Below, piece by piece: positions 24,601 through 37,342 of a stretch of 64,000 nt of DNA. Below the pieces are notes generated by a model. That model ran no database searches and was not told the DNA's origin. It saw nothing but the letters and a program-made list of their open reading frames with translations. The stretch is taken from contig CM114271.1 of the NCBI GenBank assembly GCA_050084515.1, forward strand, positions 58,528,001-58,592,000, given 5' to 3'. The position numbers were made by a program, and so were the translations under genes. Source of the stretch: Blasia pusilla. Taxonomy: Eukaryota; Marchantiophyta; Marchantiopsida; Blasiales. Within the stretch, counting starts at the first letter, position 1. Each line of letters begins with the position of its first letter.

Positions 24601-26600
24601 CCCTCCTGACCACATTAGCGAATTACGCATGTGTTTCTCATGCCCTTGGGGATCCCAAGAAGGGGTTTGGGGGGGGGGGATGTGCAGAGGGCCGCGAAGG
24701 GGGGGGGCAGAGAGGTCTGAGTGTCCACGGAAGACCTACGCACAAATTGAAGGGAGCCTTTTTCATTGGATCGTTGCACCGAGTGAAAGGTCCGGTTGCG
24801 GAGAGAGTGACGAGTGTAGGTCTCTTGTAGCATCGACCCAACGCACCACCGGCTCTCCGTGGAGTCGTGGACAAAGCCACAAGAGCTCTGTAGCAATCCT
24901 CTCTTTTGCAGGTGGAAAAGCGGAACCTTTTCCGATGACATGCTTTACACAACTTCCTGTGGCGAGGAAGTGAGCGGGAGTGGAGTCTGACGTGGAATGT
25001 CGATAGAGGTAGAGGATACGTGCGATGACGTCCATGATACCGCAGCGTACGGGAGATAGCTCAGCATTGACCGCAGATGCATGCATGATATATGGGGGCG
25101 TGATGTTCGGCCGACGACATCCTCGGCGCCGCTGCGCCGTGCGATCATGCCGATAGCGGGCGGGTGCTTCAGCCCGCGATCCCCATCGGAGGAGGGGTTG
25201 AAAACTGGAACGGACGGGAACGACGATGATCGCAACATCTTTCCATGGGACTCGAATTGTGCGCTGTTTCTTCGACTTCTTCTTCTCTCGTTGGGAACTT
25301 GGGATAAGGATCCGCATTCGACTCCCGGTTTACCGCAGAAACCGCAGTGGTTTTCCGCGGTTCTTTGACATTCGCGAGCCAATGATCCGACGGACAAAAT
25401 CCCCGTGTGTCGAACCGATCTCCCAGCAGCGGGTAGGGTTCCTAGGTTAGATGGAGTGCGTGTCAGTACCCGACCAAAGTTCTCGTGTTCCGCTCCTTCG
25501 AAGTTCGCACTCGCTCGCCTGAATCCTGATGTAATAGAGATAATCGGAGGTCCTTGTCTGACAGTCCGCAGAAAGCGGAACCAGGGTGTAAAGTACAGTG
25601 TACACAGAACCCGGGTCTGGGACTCTGCGAAACTCGATGCAACGCTCGTTTGGTATGGTATGGTATGATATGATATGAACGGATGGATGCCATGCGCGCA
25701 ACATGTAGCATGGATGATGGATCCATCCTAACTTGGCGGCTGCGGTCGATCATCTGCGGACCACCTCGGCCGCTCGATCGAGAGACGGCCAAATGCAAGC
25801 AATCGCCGAATGACTCGTGTGGCAGATAGGCAGACTTTCATTGGATACGATGTCTGCTGCTGTACAACGAGAACACGGATGATGAGTTAGTACCCGTGGG
25901 CAGTGGGTCCCATGCAACCGTGCCTGGGCCCTGGGCTGCGGGTTGACGGGTCACGGGCAGCCTTGGGTCCTTGACCGTCTGTTCTTTTCTGTGCGGCAGG
26001 CTTTTGTACGTAGGTCCTCGTACTTTGGGACGGACGGCCTCTCCAATGCTCCATTCCATCCAAAGCATGTCATGAAGGTTTGTAGAAACGGGGGTGCTCT
26101 TTCCCTCCGGAGTCCGGACTCTGCACGCTGCCAGGGCTGACCGGCGCTGACGGGATCCGGCAGGACCCAGTGGCTCACAGGAGATCAATGTGGGGTGTGG
26201 GGCCGCCACCATGGAACCGAGCATGCTTGTCTCCCCGTCCACACTCCGGGCACTGTTCAGTCAGAACTCCAGATGTTTCACTTTACGTCCGGCGTCGCTC
26301 CTTAGCCTTATCTTTTCCGCCCGTTGCTCATCTTTACTTCCGCGACACGTGGCGCAACATCTCGAAGCACGATGCCTGTTCGCGCTTCCCCGCAGCCCGC
26401 TCCCTTGTGTAGTTTATCGCTAGTATTCATGAAACTAGAGCCCGGAACCTCCAGTTTAAGGCCAGGGTCGGAGATTTATTATTATAAGGGTTTTCGCCGT
26501 GTCTACCGGAACTTAAGGGCAGGGGACGGGTGGCGGAAGCGAGGGGACAAAGCAGTTATTTTCCTTGTCGTTACGGTTTTGCGTTTCGGATTAGTTGCCC
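24600..26600. other. GC-rich island without a recognisable gene
   Basis: GC content and CpG density are clearly above the flanks and long frames are open on both strands, the longest 184 codons at 24763-25317 minus. None has a recognisable motif, and their overlap in several frames is what GC-rich non-coding DNA gives. It holds G homopolymers near 24668 and 24700 and a short TGGTA/TGATA pentamer run at 25650-25677. It could be a promoter or first exon of an unrecognised gene, or an old single-copy remnant. Confidence 0.45.
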
Positions 26601-29600
26601 TTGTGCGATGAACAGAAGGAAGAATATTCTTTATTTTAAAGTAAAATAGAATTTTTTATGCCCTAAAATAATTAGGCACCATAGTTGGATTTACTGTGCC
26701 ATTTTATTTTACATAGAAAACATAAAATTATAACTCGCACTACGTGTCACTATTTTTTTTATCGTAAATTTTCTATAGGAGTTCCCGTTACAATGTGTCA
26801 TGATGTTTTAATGATTTTATCCAAGTTTTCATTTGTGCGGTTTCTTTCATTCAAATTTCCATTTTCTTTTGAAGTTTTAGTACGAATTTATTGTAAGCAA
26901 AGTTCGGGGAGATATGAGATGATTAGTATTCCTAGTCGGTTCCGTTGCAGTTTTCAATTTGGCATAAAGTTCTCAAAAAGTGAAGTATGTCTAGAGTCCT
27001 GTTTAAAAATTAGAATTATTGTTATGGGGTGTAAAATATTGGAAACTGGAGGGTTTCCAATATTTTACACATGTGATTTTCAAATGAAAAAAAACATATG
27101 ATCTTCTTTTCCCTTCTTATTCTTCTTAATTGAATTCCTTTCCTTAAAGTCACGCGCCAACACTATAAGAACCCTTAAAGGAACGGTGTCATCACCATAG
27201 GAGGGTTTTCTCAAAATCCATCCTCTTTCAGTTATATTGATGCGTCAATTCCCTTAAAAAGTTACTCGAAAGGTACTTGTAATAATTTCTTTCTAAAATA
27301 TCAACTTTTTAGTTGCACGTGTTTTTCCAAGCGAGAGCCTTTGAAACCTTCAAATAATTGAATTTTGAAAGTAGTATAAATTTTCAAATGATCATCATAA
27401 ACACAAACCTTAAAGGGGGGGTTGGGTTAGGGTCTCCATGGACATCGGGGCAATCAGTTGCACAGGTCCTTGGTTTGACGGTCCTATACTTGCATTTACA
27501 TGAAAATTATTGAGTATCCGAAATTCTTGAAAGAAATGGAACTGGTTTTAGTGCTTCTACCGCCCTAGGATTGTCCTCGATGTTAATGTACTGGTATTAT
27601 ACAAGCATTCATGGAAAAATTACGGGGTGTAAAAAATTCTTAAAAGAAATGGAACTCTTGTAGCACTTCTACCACCTTGGGACTATCCTTGATGTTTCCG
27701 CACCTTCATTTTTACGACATGGTCTGACCAAAGGCCAATCTGGAAATCTTTGGTCTTTGGGATCCTCCAAACTAAGAATCTCACGACGCAAGAAAAGCTC
27801 CATGGGATCTGCCCTCAATGTTAATCAAAATTTCATGAACACGAGACATGAATAATTTTCTTTATTATCTTATTATATTGTACGTTTACGTAAGGTTTCA
27901 TTTATGTTGGACTTACTTTCCATACTTGAGCATACACATGAATTTAACCTTTCTCATTTTTTGGTTGGAGTCGACCAAATTTGGGTGAGTTTTTTCTCCT
28001 TGGTTTGTAGCCTCTACTTTTATATTCTCCAAGTTCCTTTCTATTCTTAATGATTTTCTTCAAGTTATTTTCTTGAGTATAAAATAGTCATCATTTTTTT
28101 CTCTTATTATGTATTTTATCCTTTTTGTCCTTGCATTCCATCCAAGAGAAACAAATTTATTTGTTCATCCAAGTAACGAAACGTTTCTTTTTTGCTTCTC
28201 CAAATAAAAAAATTACACCTGAATTTACCCCCCAATTCTTAGCAATGTTTCCAAAGATGGAATAGCATTCATTAATAAATCATCATGACCCTTAATTAGT
28301 TCTTCTATGTGGATTCTTATCAGTGCATCCAATTTTTTAGTGCCTAGATAGTTTCTAAGTCCCGTCTTAATCATACAAGTGGATGCCTATGTCATGCATA
28401 AGCTGATGATGAGCATCATTAGTACACTCCTTTGCCCTTACTTGGTTAGATATGATTAACTAATTAGATGGTACATGTGTCACAATAAGAGGCCACCTCA
28501 ACATACATGTGTCAAAAAATAAGATGTCTGTTGCTCATAGGTCCACCGTGAATCATAGTATAGATTTTGGATGCTAAAAGCTATCTCTCAAGTTGTAGTA
28601 CTTACATATTGAATCCTAGCTATGTATGCTAACATACAAAGATTAGCACACTAAGACATGAATGTGGAGCCAGAAGACAACATAGATCTCAAGTCCTCAA
28701 GGTTGCACGGAAAAATGGACTTGTCCGTCCCAAGCCCAACATGTCCCTCGCGTGGGCTTGTGACACGAAAACGCGTGCCGGCAGGGATCAAACGGGTGTG
28801 CGGACTAAAAGTCCTCATCAATTCCATGCATGGCTAGTACAAGGCTCGCTCTAGGTAGGCTCAAGGCCCATGGTTGGGACACACAGGAAATTGCAACTAT
28901 GCGGGCCAATGCGGGCCTACCGCTTGGCAGACCAAGCAAGCTTGGTACAGCCGTACATGTTATAGAATGAGTAGCAAGAATGGGTGATGGGTCATTGGAC
29001 TAGGTGCAAGCTGATCGAGCCTGGATCTACGTTGCATGCGAGGCATTTCATGTACATATTGGTGAGACCATCATTAAGAAGGTAAGTGAATATTTATTCA
29101 TGTGGAAAGAATTTTAGGATTCATGTCAACAATCTCATAAACATGGTTGTATGAACTCGTATCTAATATAGGAAATCTTTGTTTAAATTGAAGAAGATAT
29201 GATCCAAATATCTACAACTTGAATGATTTATTTCTCAATTTAGACATGGAATGCAATACATCAGCAAAGAAATACAAGCAATATATCATCTTGAACAATT
29301 TCAACTTCATGAATAGAGAAGTTTCCATGCCCTTATCCTCTAAAGAACACACATCCTAAAATAAAATAAAGACAGATTTCAAACTATCACTCAAATAAGT
29401 GAAAGCCTACCATGTGCTAAGCCATCTCATCTTCTTGTATCGTTTCATACATTTGCAAAAGTGATTTAGTTGTATTTGTAAAGAAGAGAGACTTGCCTTT
29501 ATACATTTGCACTCTTTTAAAAGTAATAGGAAATGGACTTAAAGAACTTGTCATATTCATCACTAATGGCATGGCAAGAAAGACTATGTATGAGTGAATT

Positions 29601-30095
29601 TTTGTATGTGTTAAGATCTACCCATGTGGTGGAAAGATCTATCGTGCTTTTTTTTGTATGGATATGAATAGCAATGTAGATTATGCAACCATGTGTATGC
29701 TCACAACAATTGTTACATCACTGTTGGTTGACAAGTAGACTTCTATGGGGTCGACATGTTATTTAGACATAACTTTGTTTTGAGTCATTGGCATGGTTAC
29801 ATGAAAATAGACATGGATGAATAAGTCCACGAACATGGATTGCAAGAGGTGGGACGTGCACTTTTTGCTCGTGGTGGGAGTAAGGGCGAGGATGGTCTGG
29901 GAAGCAAGAGGGAGGGAGTGGAGGTGGAGGGAGGAAGTAACATGCAATTTTAGGATACAAAGGCAAGTGGGGAGGAAGAGAAAGGAAAAAAAATTGCTCT
30001 CATATAGACAAGTCATTCCAATAGACACAAGAAATTCCAAGGACATGGATTTTGTCCACATGCAACCTTGGTAATCGAACGAGGTTGTTTATGGT
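26601..30095. other. AT-rich intergenic
   Basis: No gene is recognised. It contains the foldback at 27029-27070 and a purine-rich stretch at 29860-29990. Confidence 0.5.
27029..27070. repeat. Perfect 18-bp foldback, 6-nt loop
   Basis: GTGTAAAATATTGGAAAC (27029-27046), loop TGGAGG, then its exact reverse complement (27053-27070). Confidence 0.95.
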
Positions 30096-30099
30096 TCAA

Positions 30100-30352
30100 T
30101 TTCATTAAGATTTTTGTTTCCGAAAAATCCTCTATTTTTTCGTGACAACTGGTACATTTCCGGTCTGAATAAAACCGAACCGCAATTTTCAAATTTTTTT
30201 GCATGCCATCCGGCTAAACAGATATAAATACAAAGAAAACCCTACATGAACCGTCGGTTTTTAGCCGGTAAGTGAGAAATTGAATCGGAATTTCTCAAAT
30301 TCTTCCGGCTAGTTCAACACGCAATCCCGGATCTCCCGAACATTGATCACGT
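30100..30352 (+). repeat. Dispersed repeat B, copy 1
   Basis: About 250 bp shared with 63005-63240 and, more weakly, with 31845-32070. Diagnostic words in order are TGGTACATTTCCGGTCT, CCGGCTAAACAGATA, GAATCGGAATTTCTC and CTAGTTCAACACG. There is no coding capacity. Confidence 0.7.
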
Positions 30353-30495
30353 ATTGGTTGAATTTTTATTATCGGTTAAAATAGACGTATATAGCACAAA
30401 TTCTATTATCTGAAATAAAATTAAAATTGGAAAATTAAATACATCACAACAAGCTCCGAAATGTCATGCACACACTTAGATATTTTTGTCTCGAG

Positions 30496-30548
30496 AAAAA
30501 TACACTTCGATAAAAACGAGTGATGGAAAACCCATCGGAAGTACAAAT
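30496..30548 (-). repeat. Dispersed repeat A, copy 2 (fragment)
   Basis: ACACTTCGATAAAAACGAGT followed by GATGGAAAACCCATCGGAAG. Only the 3' end of the unit is present. Confidence 0.8.
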
Positions 30549-31844
30549 GTAGCATTTTTGTAGCACGTTCCAAATGGAGCATGTACCCATTAAATTCCGT
30601 CGTACAAAGGTGACAATAATAGTTACGGAAGCCTCTTAAAGGACGTATTTACTCTTCAGGATCATATTTATTGGAAAATGTGCCGCCCCCTCCTCTTTCT
30701 AACCCAAAATAAGTTTCATGTATTTCGGGCCTTCGTGCGAGCACACTCCATTAAATTTCGTCCATCCGGTTGATGCTCTTCAGGTGAGATATGGGAGTCC
30801 CCTATAAAATTCTAATTTTAATATTCAAGCGATGTTTATTTAATATAACAAACATTTGAAGATATACTTAAAAGTTTTCTAGCTACATTGTAGAAAAAGA
30901 ATGTATTAAAAAAAAAACTGTGACGCAAAATTGTGACCCCAATGGATCTCGAGGGGTTATTTGCGTCACAATTTGTAGGGGTGTTTATGACGCTATTTGA
31001 AATTGGTTCCGTGTCCCAGATTTTTCCAAAGGGAAAATTTAGTAGACTAGTGCACATATGCTAGCACCCCCAAAATTTTTTATGATTCCCTTAGCGGGGC
31101 AACATATCATACAATCTGTGCAATGAAGTGACTAAATATGATGCACATATATTCAAATTCTTTTTATTTTTCATGATATAAAAGTATTTTCTTGTTGTCC
31201 AATAATAATATAGATGAGTGGAATAGATGTATGACGTTCTACTAGAATACATGTCACCATGTCTCCACACATTCATGATTGGGAAAGGGTATGTTTTTGG
31301 TTTGTTACAAACAAAAAAAAATTCTCGAACGTGAATTGATTTTTAATATGATTTACAAAAACTTATCCTTATTTTCAAGAAATTTTTTGACAGTAAATAG
31401 AATTTTGTTCCTTTTCACCGGTGAGCTTTACTCCCAAACCACAAACATTGATTTGGTGGGTTTATTGAATCGTTCCTCAACTATGTCCCTAAAAAAGCAA
31501 TTCGAAGCCATTGCATTAAAAAGTTGAAACCCATTGAGTTCATGGTTCTAAATTTTTTTCAAGATCTCTTAGAAGTTTGGGAGATGGAAATTTTATGTCT
31601 ACCGGATAAGATCTATATACAGTGGCCGTGGCTATCAGCCCCTACCCGGATGAAATCCACTTCAAGTAGCTCCTTTATCAATGGATGGTAGATCATTGCA
31701 ATAGGATTCTACAATGCCCACCCCATAGGGTCAGAGGATAGCCCTGTGAGTAGCCTTAACGCAATTACATGAGTTTTCTTACCCAATTCCTGCTTTTTGT
31801 AAGTTTAAAGGAAAGGTGACTATTGCAAAGATCATGTGAATATT
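30549..31844. other. AT-rich intergenic with one repeat C copy
   Basis: The stretch 31046-31212 matches repeat C. An 82-codon plus frame (31279-31527) is open but unrecognised. Confidence 0.45.
31046..31212 (+). repeat. Dispersed AT-rich repeat C, copy 1
   Basis: It starts near ACTAGTGCACATATG and ends CCAATAATAATATAG, like the copies at 43698 and 43868. Middle matches are ATGATGCACA and TTTCTTGTTGTC. Confidence 0.5.
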
Positions 31845-32070
31845 TTTTCGGGGTTTTCACGGTTCGGGTAGTTTTTTTCCCCAAGCGGTACTTTCCCGGT
31901 ATGCAGACGCCCTGACAATAATATTTTAAGTTTCCTTAAATCCTGCCGGCTAATTGATATAAAATAAAAGTAAATCCTTAATTTTAACAAAAAAAATAAA
32001 AAAGAAAACAGGAAATTTCAGATTTAAATCGGCCAAGTCCACATGTAATGCCCATTCTCTCCCAACATTA
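31845..32070 (+). repeat. Dispersed repeat B, copy 2 (diverged)
   Basis: It shares GGTTCGGGTAGTTTTTTTCC, CGGTACTTTCCCGGT, CCTGCCGGCTAATTGATA and CAGGAAATTTCAGAT at the same spacing as the 30.1 and 63.0 kb copies. Confidence 0.55.
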
Positions 32071-35000
32071 CTTCCCATTTTAATCGTAATGAAGCGCTAA
32101 TACTTCATTCACCAAATCGCTAAATGGAGATGCACGTAGAGGCTTTCTAAACGGAGTTACTTGGAGCATGCGATTAAATATAAGTACATCGTGGCTAAAT
32201 GGGCCATGAAAATCCAAAAATGTTTTAATTTATTATTTAGATTAATAAATGAAACCTTTTCAAAATGTTATTGATCAAATCTAACTTCGTGATGATAAAA
32301 TGTTGCATAAATAATTTTGGTATTTAAATATTTGATATCCGCATAACATTTTAGATTCCTTGGCCCCAATGTTGCATATAATAAAATAGACTAGCATATA
32401 TATATATATATAAAATTTCAATCAATGATCTTTAAGAGAAAGAAACGAAAACTTACTAGAAAAGAATAGATAAGCCGATTAACAAAAAAATTCATATCTT
32501 TGGGGGAAATTTGGAAAAAAAAATTCAACATTGGCATATGCCATCCACACAACATTTTATATTCCTTAAATCCTAACACAAACAATCAGATCAATAGGTA
32601 AAAAGTGAATCTCATAATGAAACTTCTTGAATGGTGTGCATGTTAGGGACCTTAGGGTGTATGGAGGGTGATATCTTCACCAATGGATCTCATCCTTGGC
32701 TTAGGAGGCTTATGCCATCATAGAGATAATATGTCTTCAAGCATTTTCTTGATAAGGCCCATGGGACAATTTTTTCTCTTTATGGAACCCCTCAACCAAA
32801 ATAACATAGAGAATCTAAATATTCCCTAGTGTTATTTTTCACATATTTGCTTGATAGGGCTCCTAAGACAAGATAAGTATTACTAAGGGAGGATGCCTTT
32901 TAAATTTTTTTTTGGTTTACAACTTCCAATAGTTGACATATGTTATCCATGAAGTAAGAAAAAAATTGTAATAATTTTTTTTTTTTTCCCCATTCATGAG
33001 AATCATGGGTATTCCAATGAGTTTTGAATATCCTATTAATTCCATGCATATAATGGGCTCAACACTAGTTTGTGCTTATCAAGGCTCGCGAGGAAGAATA
33101 ACATTGAGAATTTTAACATTCTTTAATGCCATTTTGGTTTAGGGATTCAGCTAAGAGACAAAATTATCCCATGACTCATATCTAACAAATATCGGAGGAG
33201 GTATTTCAGTTTTTTTATGATGCTCGGATTGGTTTGGAGTGGCTATCTTGTCGGATGACTACCCTTGCTCTTTAGGGAAAATTTTCATATGGACCCTCTA
33301 AAGCCAACTTGTGGATAGTTTAGTAAGATGCGTGTGTGATGCACAGGTTTCAAAAATAGCAAGATGCATGTGCAATGCATAGGTTTGAAAATACCATTTG
33401 AAAACTATCGTTCTAAAACCCTAAAATCGTAGGAAACAACTAAACTCAAATACATAAATATTTCTGAATGGAAAAATAAAAAAGGGACTAAAGGAGATAT
33501 TTAAATTATCTTAAAATTGGGAAGAAGTGGCACATATGAGAATTACATTCTCCTTTGTGGAGAGAATTCTCCTCTTCAAATATGAGAGTCATGGCTCAAA
33601 TAATAGTATTGATAATGGAGACCAATACATACAGTGCAATGCATGAGACCACTAATATACTTCCCAAAGGCTTTTCTTTTTTCCTAATGCCACCAAGATA
33701 AAATTTCCCCCCATTGCCACGTGTCAAAAAGCTATCCTCCCTTGGAAATATATATTTATTGACCAGCTTATTTATTTTGGACTCTTTATTAGCTTGATCA
33801 CCTTTCCTCCTCTATAAGTAGTCTTTAGTGTCCATGCTTTTTCGGATGATTAATTCTTTCCTTCCTATGCGGGAAGTTTTGACTTATTTGGGCAGAATTT
33901 ACAGTGATTATCAAAATTTGACATAAAAGGCCCAAAAGCAAAAGTAAAAATAACCCAGTGATAAATGAAATCCAAAACGCCTTTGAATAAAAAGTGACCA
34001 ACAAACCGGACTTCGGGGTGGGAAAGTCATCCGCTGTCAACGGAACCGATCTCTCACTCCCTCCTCTGCCGGTTACTCCGTAGGACCTTCTCACAGGATA
34101 TGGACTGTGAGAAGGACGGAACCGCCTCACTCCGTTGCTATTTGTGTACACAAGCGGTCGTGATTAGTGGGACTAGTGCAAGTTGGGCACGTGGGCATAC
34201 GGAGCATGACACCCTCAATTTTAACAGGGACGTTTCATTTGGGGGTTACAAATTCTGCATTAGGATGTTGTTCTAACGAGGAATCGGGAAGTCTGTTCGG
34301 GCTTACGGCCTTTCCCTTAACTTTGCGTTCGGAATTAGCGTTGGTTTAAATTATCTTTCAAAATGATAGTTAATATTTGTAATTGTCAAATTTCGTTTTA
34401 AACTAGTTTTGAATTATCTTATTAATTGAGAATTTTGAGAGGAAAACATTTGGAAAATAAAAGAGCAACGATGTAAATTGTTTAGCTTGTGTGGGGTTAC
34501 GATGCGAGGGTTAACTAATCGTGGAAAGAGGATGACATTGATATAAACATTTAAATGGTAAATATATAGCGAGTGACCTGTGGCTCGGAACTTGGCACTA
34601 ATGTGCATTTTTTATAAGTTTGAAAACCGTAAATAATTGTATATGATATTTAATGCGACAAAATTTGCATGCAAGATTAATTTGAAATAAGATTGGCGTG
34701 GACAGTTAGGCGGTTAGGGAGACGTGTAATATTTGATATCAAATATTACACGTCTATATAATATTTATATGATTAAAAAGGATGGAGTAAAATAAAAAAA
34801 TTATTCGGTTGTTCAGACATGTCATTTTAAGAAAAATAAATAAATAAAGAAGAGATAATTAAGTAAAAGGGAATGAGGATCTAAACTAAAATTTTCAAAG
34901 TAACGTTTCGGAGGAGAAATGTGCAAAAAGATCAAATTCAGACGACGTAATAAGACTTTCATGGATGGGTCGGTTAGGGAGATGTAGGTTCACGTGAAAG

Positions 35001-35129
35001 ATTCACGGGTATCTGATTTTTTTCTTAATATATTTTTTTGGGTTAGAGCCTCAAGGAATGAAATGGTAGTTCTATTTCGCGGTAGTTGTCGCATTCATGG
35101 GATTCGACATTTTGACATTTTACGCTGCG
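32071..35129. other. AT-rich intergenic
   Basis: No gene is recognised. There is a TA microsatellite at about 32394-32412. The minus frame at 33825-34151 has a hydrophobic segment but no ATG. Confidence 0.5.
34720..34755. repeat. Perfect 36-bp palindrome (18-bp arms, no loop)
   Basis: AGACGTGTAATATTTGAT (34720-34737) is followed at once by its exact reverse complement (34738-34755). Confidence 0.97.
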
Positions 35130-35280
35130 CGTTTCGATCTTGAGGAAAGAAGATGCACCGATAAAAAAAGAGTGATGGAAAACCCATCGGAAGTATTAAA
35201 AAGAGGGGACTCAAAGAGTCAAAACCTGAAGGCCACAACAGACAGAAAAGGAAGAAGGGGGCATTCCCCCTCTAACGATT
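35130..35280 (-). repeat. Dispersed repeat A, copy 3 (full-length unit)
   Basis: It contains all words of the unit in minus orientation: CTCAAGATCGAAACG end, GATGGAAAACCCATCGGAAG, GACTCAAAGAGTCAAAACC and GGAAGAAGGGGGCATTCCCC. Confidence 0.8.
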
Positions 35281-36123
35281 TAAACTCACCAACAGCAGAG
35301 ACAATATTAGCAACAACAAGAGAGCTATGACTACTACTAAGTGGGCCTCTAGCGCCGCGCTCCCCACCTGAGCCCGCCGCAAAATCCCATTAGCCTGGGC
35401 ACGCGCAACGCTATGGAGACCCGCCGCCTACAATACAGAATCGCAATAGCTAAGGACAACCCATTTCTCGAGTGGAGATGATGGGCGCGATCCGTCAAGT
35501 GAACGAAGTCGAACCTCTCCCCCATAGCCCCATACATCTCTATGGCGAGGGGGATGAAGATGTGTCCCTCGTGTAGTCGACTGTAGATATGTGTCTTCTT
35601 CGCCGCCGCCGCTCCTTGTAGCATTCGCCCTTGGGCCACCACTTGGGCTCGCACTGCCTCCCGCGTAGGATTTGTGACTACCACGTCCGACACAACGCCC
35701 TCAGCCTCACGTGTCATGTAGAGATCGGCACGAATGAGGGAATCCCGCATGGAGTAGTGCCTCTCTCTCCGAGAGAAGCACTACTCCGGAGAGTCAAAGC
35801 GCTCATGCGGTCGGGTCAGTCAGTTGCTGTAAGCGAAATAGGGTACAATTCCGTCCCCTGGGGCCTGGACACTGCAGATTAAAGTAAATAAAGTGATAAT
35901 CTCGGAAGAACTCACCGCTCGGTAAGAGCATAAACCGGGAAAAGACCCTCAGGAACATATCGGAGACATCGCCGGTAAGGTATCTGTGGCAGATGAGCAG
36001 GAGCCGTGTGGAGAGCCGCGCCGGGGAGGCCGGGTGGCCACGCTGGACCCGTCGCGTCGGCTTTCTTTCTTCGCGCGCTTGTCTGCTTCTGTCTGGGGAT
36101 GTGGGAGGCAGCAGCAGAGGACC
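35281..36123. other. GC-rich intergenic
   Basis: Frames are open on both strands (35349-35750 and 35803-36192 minus) but unrecognised. It holds the foldback at 35751-35787. Confidence 0.4.
35751..35787. repeat. Foldback, 17-bp arms with one mismatch, 3-nt loop
   Basis: GGAGTAGTGCCTCTCTC / TCC / GAGAGAAGCACTACTCC. The one mismatch would be a G-T wobble in RNA. Confidence 0.9.
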
Positions 36124-36500
36124 GCTAATTTGAGACCGCACAGGGGTCAATTTGAGCAAAGCGGCAGGGAGCGCTAATTTGAGACCGCACAAGGGTCAAT
36201 TTGAGCAAAGCGGCAGGGGAGCGCTAAGGGCCGGGTCCCATGCGCGGCGACTGCGGGTTTCTGCTCCAAAACTTTAGGACGCATAGACTATCCGGAGTTC
36301 TGGAGACCCTATCTGGCGGTTATTGCAAAAAACCTAAGTTTTCTTGAATTGTCCATTGGAAAAACAATTCGGTCGCAGAAATGAGGTGGCCGCGACCTCT
36401 GTGGCCGTCGATGGGACCGGCCCTAATTTGAGACGGCACAGGCGCCAATTTGAGCAGCGGCAGAGGAGCGCGCTAATTTGAGACCGCACAAGGGTCTCAA
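36124..36500 (+). repeat. 49-50 bp minisatellite, four copies in two pairs
   Basis: Units start at 36124, 36173, 36422 and 36472. The core is GCTAATTTGAGACCGCACA, then GGGTCAATTTGAGCAAAG and CGGCAGGGGAGC. The pairs are separated by about 200 bp of unrelated GC-rich sequence. The last copy is truncated. Confidence 0.9.
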
Positions 36501-36565
36501 GACGCTCAGGCGGACGCCCGGTGAGCGCAGGACGGTCCCGGTCTTGGCTTTATGAACAAAAACAA

Positions 36566-36597
36566 AGATGCACTTCGATAAAAACGAGTGATGGAAG
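36566..36597 (-). repeat. Dispersed repeat A, copy 4 (fragment)
   Basis: GATGCACTTCGATAAAAACG followed by AGTGATGGAA only. Confidence 0.75.
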
Positions 36598-37092
36598 CTT
36601 CACGTAGTTGGACCGAGCAGATCCGGCTCGCTTGCCACAGTGCGTTCCGGCGGTCGTGGGTCGGGGGTGAGATCGAGTTGCAGATTTGCGGTTGGAAGAT
36701 GTGGAAGCGAAGGGCATGGAATGGAATGTTTTGAAAGGAATCAGTCCGGAACTGTAGCAGAGAGGGGAGGCGAGAGGGCGTTCACGACGGCTTTCCCCCG
36801 GGAGACCTATATGAGAGACAGAGTACTACGGGGTATGTAGCTGGCGGTAGCTAAAGCGAACTTTACTGTCCGCCTCTTCTCTCCTTCACTGCATTCCACT
36901 TCTCCCATCCCCGAGTCTCTCTCCTCTCTGCCGTTCCCTTCCTTCCACCCGCTGCTCACTCCTTTTCGAATGCTGTCAGCGGGTCTGTGACGTATCCCGC
37001 TTCATTCCGCGCTCGCGATTCTTCCTCTCCTTTCCCGAGAACGTCAATCTGGTCGCTTGCGCCTTGCTCGCTATAATCCCTGTGGCGTTTTG

Positions 37093-37179
37093 ATGCCAAG
37101 AACAGTCTGCTCGATGAGACGTGTAGTTGGATTCATAATTGAGTTAAAGAGGAAGGAGTTTCGATCTCGCCGGGCCTAG
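37093..37179 (+). other. uORF 1 in DELLA leader
   Basis: ATG CCA AGA ACA ... GCC TAG, 28 codons, entirely upstream of the main start. Its presence in mRNA depends on the unproven transcription start. Confidence 0.35.
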
Positions 37180-37261
37180 AGGGACTGTACACATTAAGTA
37201 GTGCCGGGCGTAGCTTGGGACCATAGGCTCTGTGCCCTCTTGGACGGAGAGAGAGAGAGAT

Positions 37262-37342
37262 ATGTTGCCTCGTTTACTCGACCGGTCCTTGTGGAATTGC
37301 GAGGTCGGCATAAAACACGTTGCGGTAGCTTGGAGCAAATAA
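37262..37342 (+). other. uORF 2 in DELLA leader
   Basis: ATG TTG CCT CGT ... AGC AAA TAA. The last base of its TAA is the A of the next ATG (TAATG). Confidence 0.35.

Noticed and set aside
24763-25317. 184-codon minus frame and overlapping long frames in the GC-rich island
   Set aside because: Frames overlap on both strands, have no domain motif, and are rich in Arg/Ser/Pro as random GC-rich DNA gives.
32393-32413. TA microsatellite as a foldback
   Set aside because: Simple (TA)n is self-complementary by nature and was not counted with the complex foldbacks.
33825-34151. Minus-strand 108-codon frame with one strong hydrophobic segment, possible small membrane protein
   Set aside because: It opens with GTG and contains no ATG, shows no recognisable family, and lies in AT-rich repeat-laden DNA where a hydrophobic run is expected by chance.
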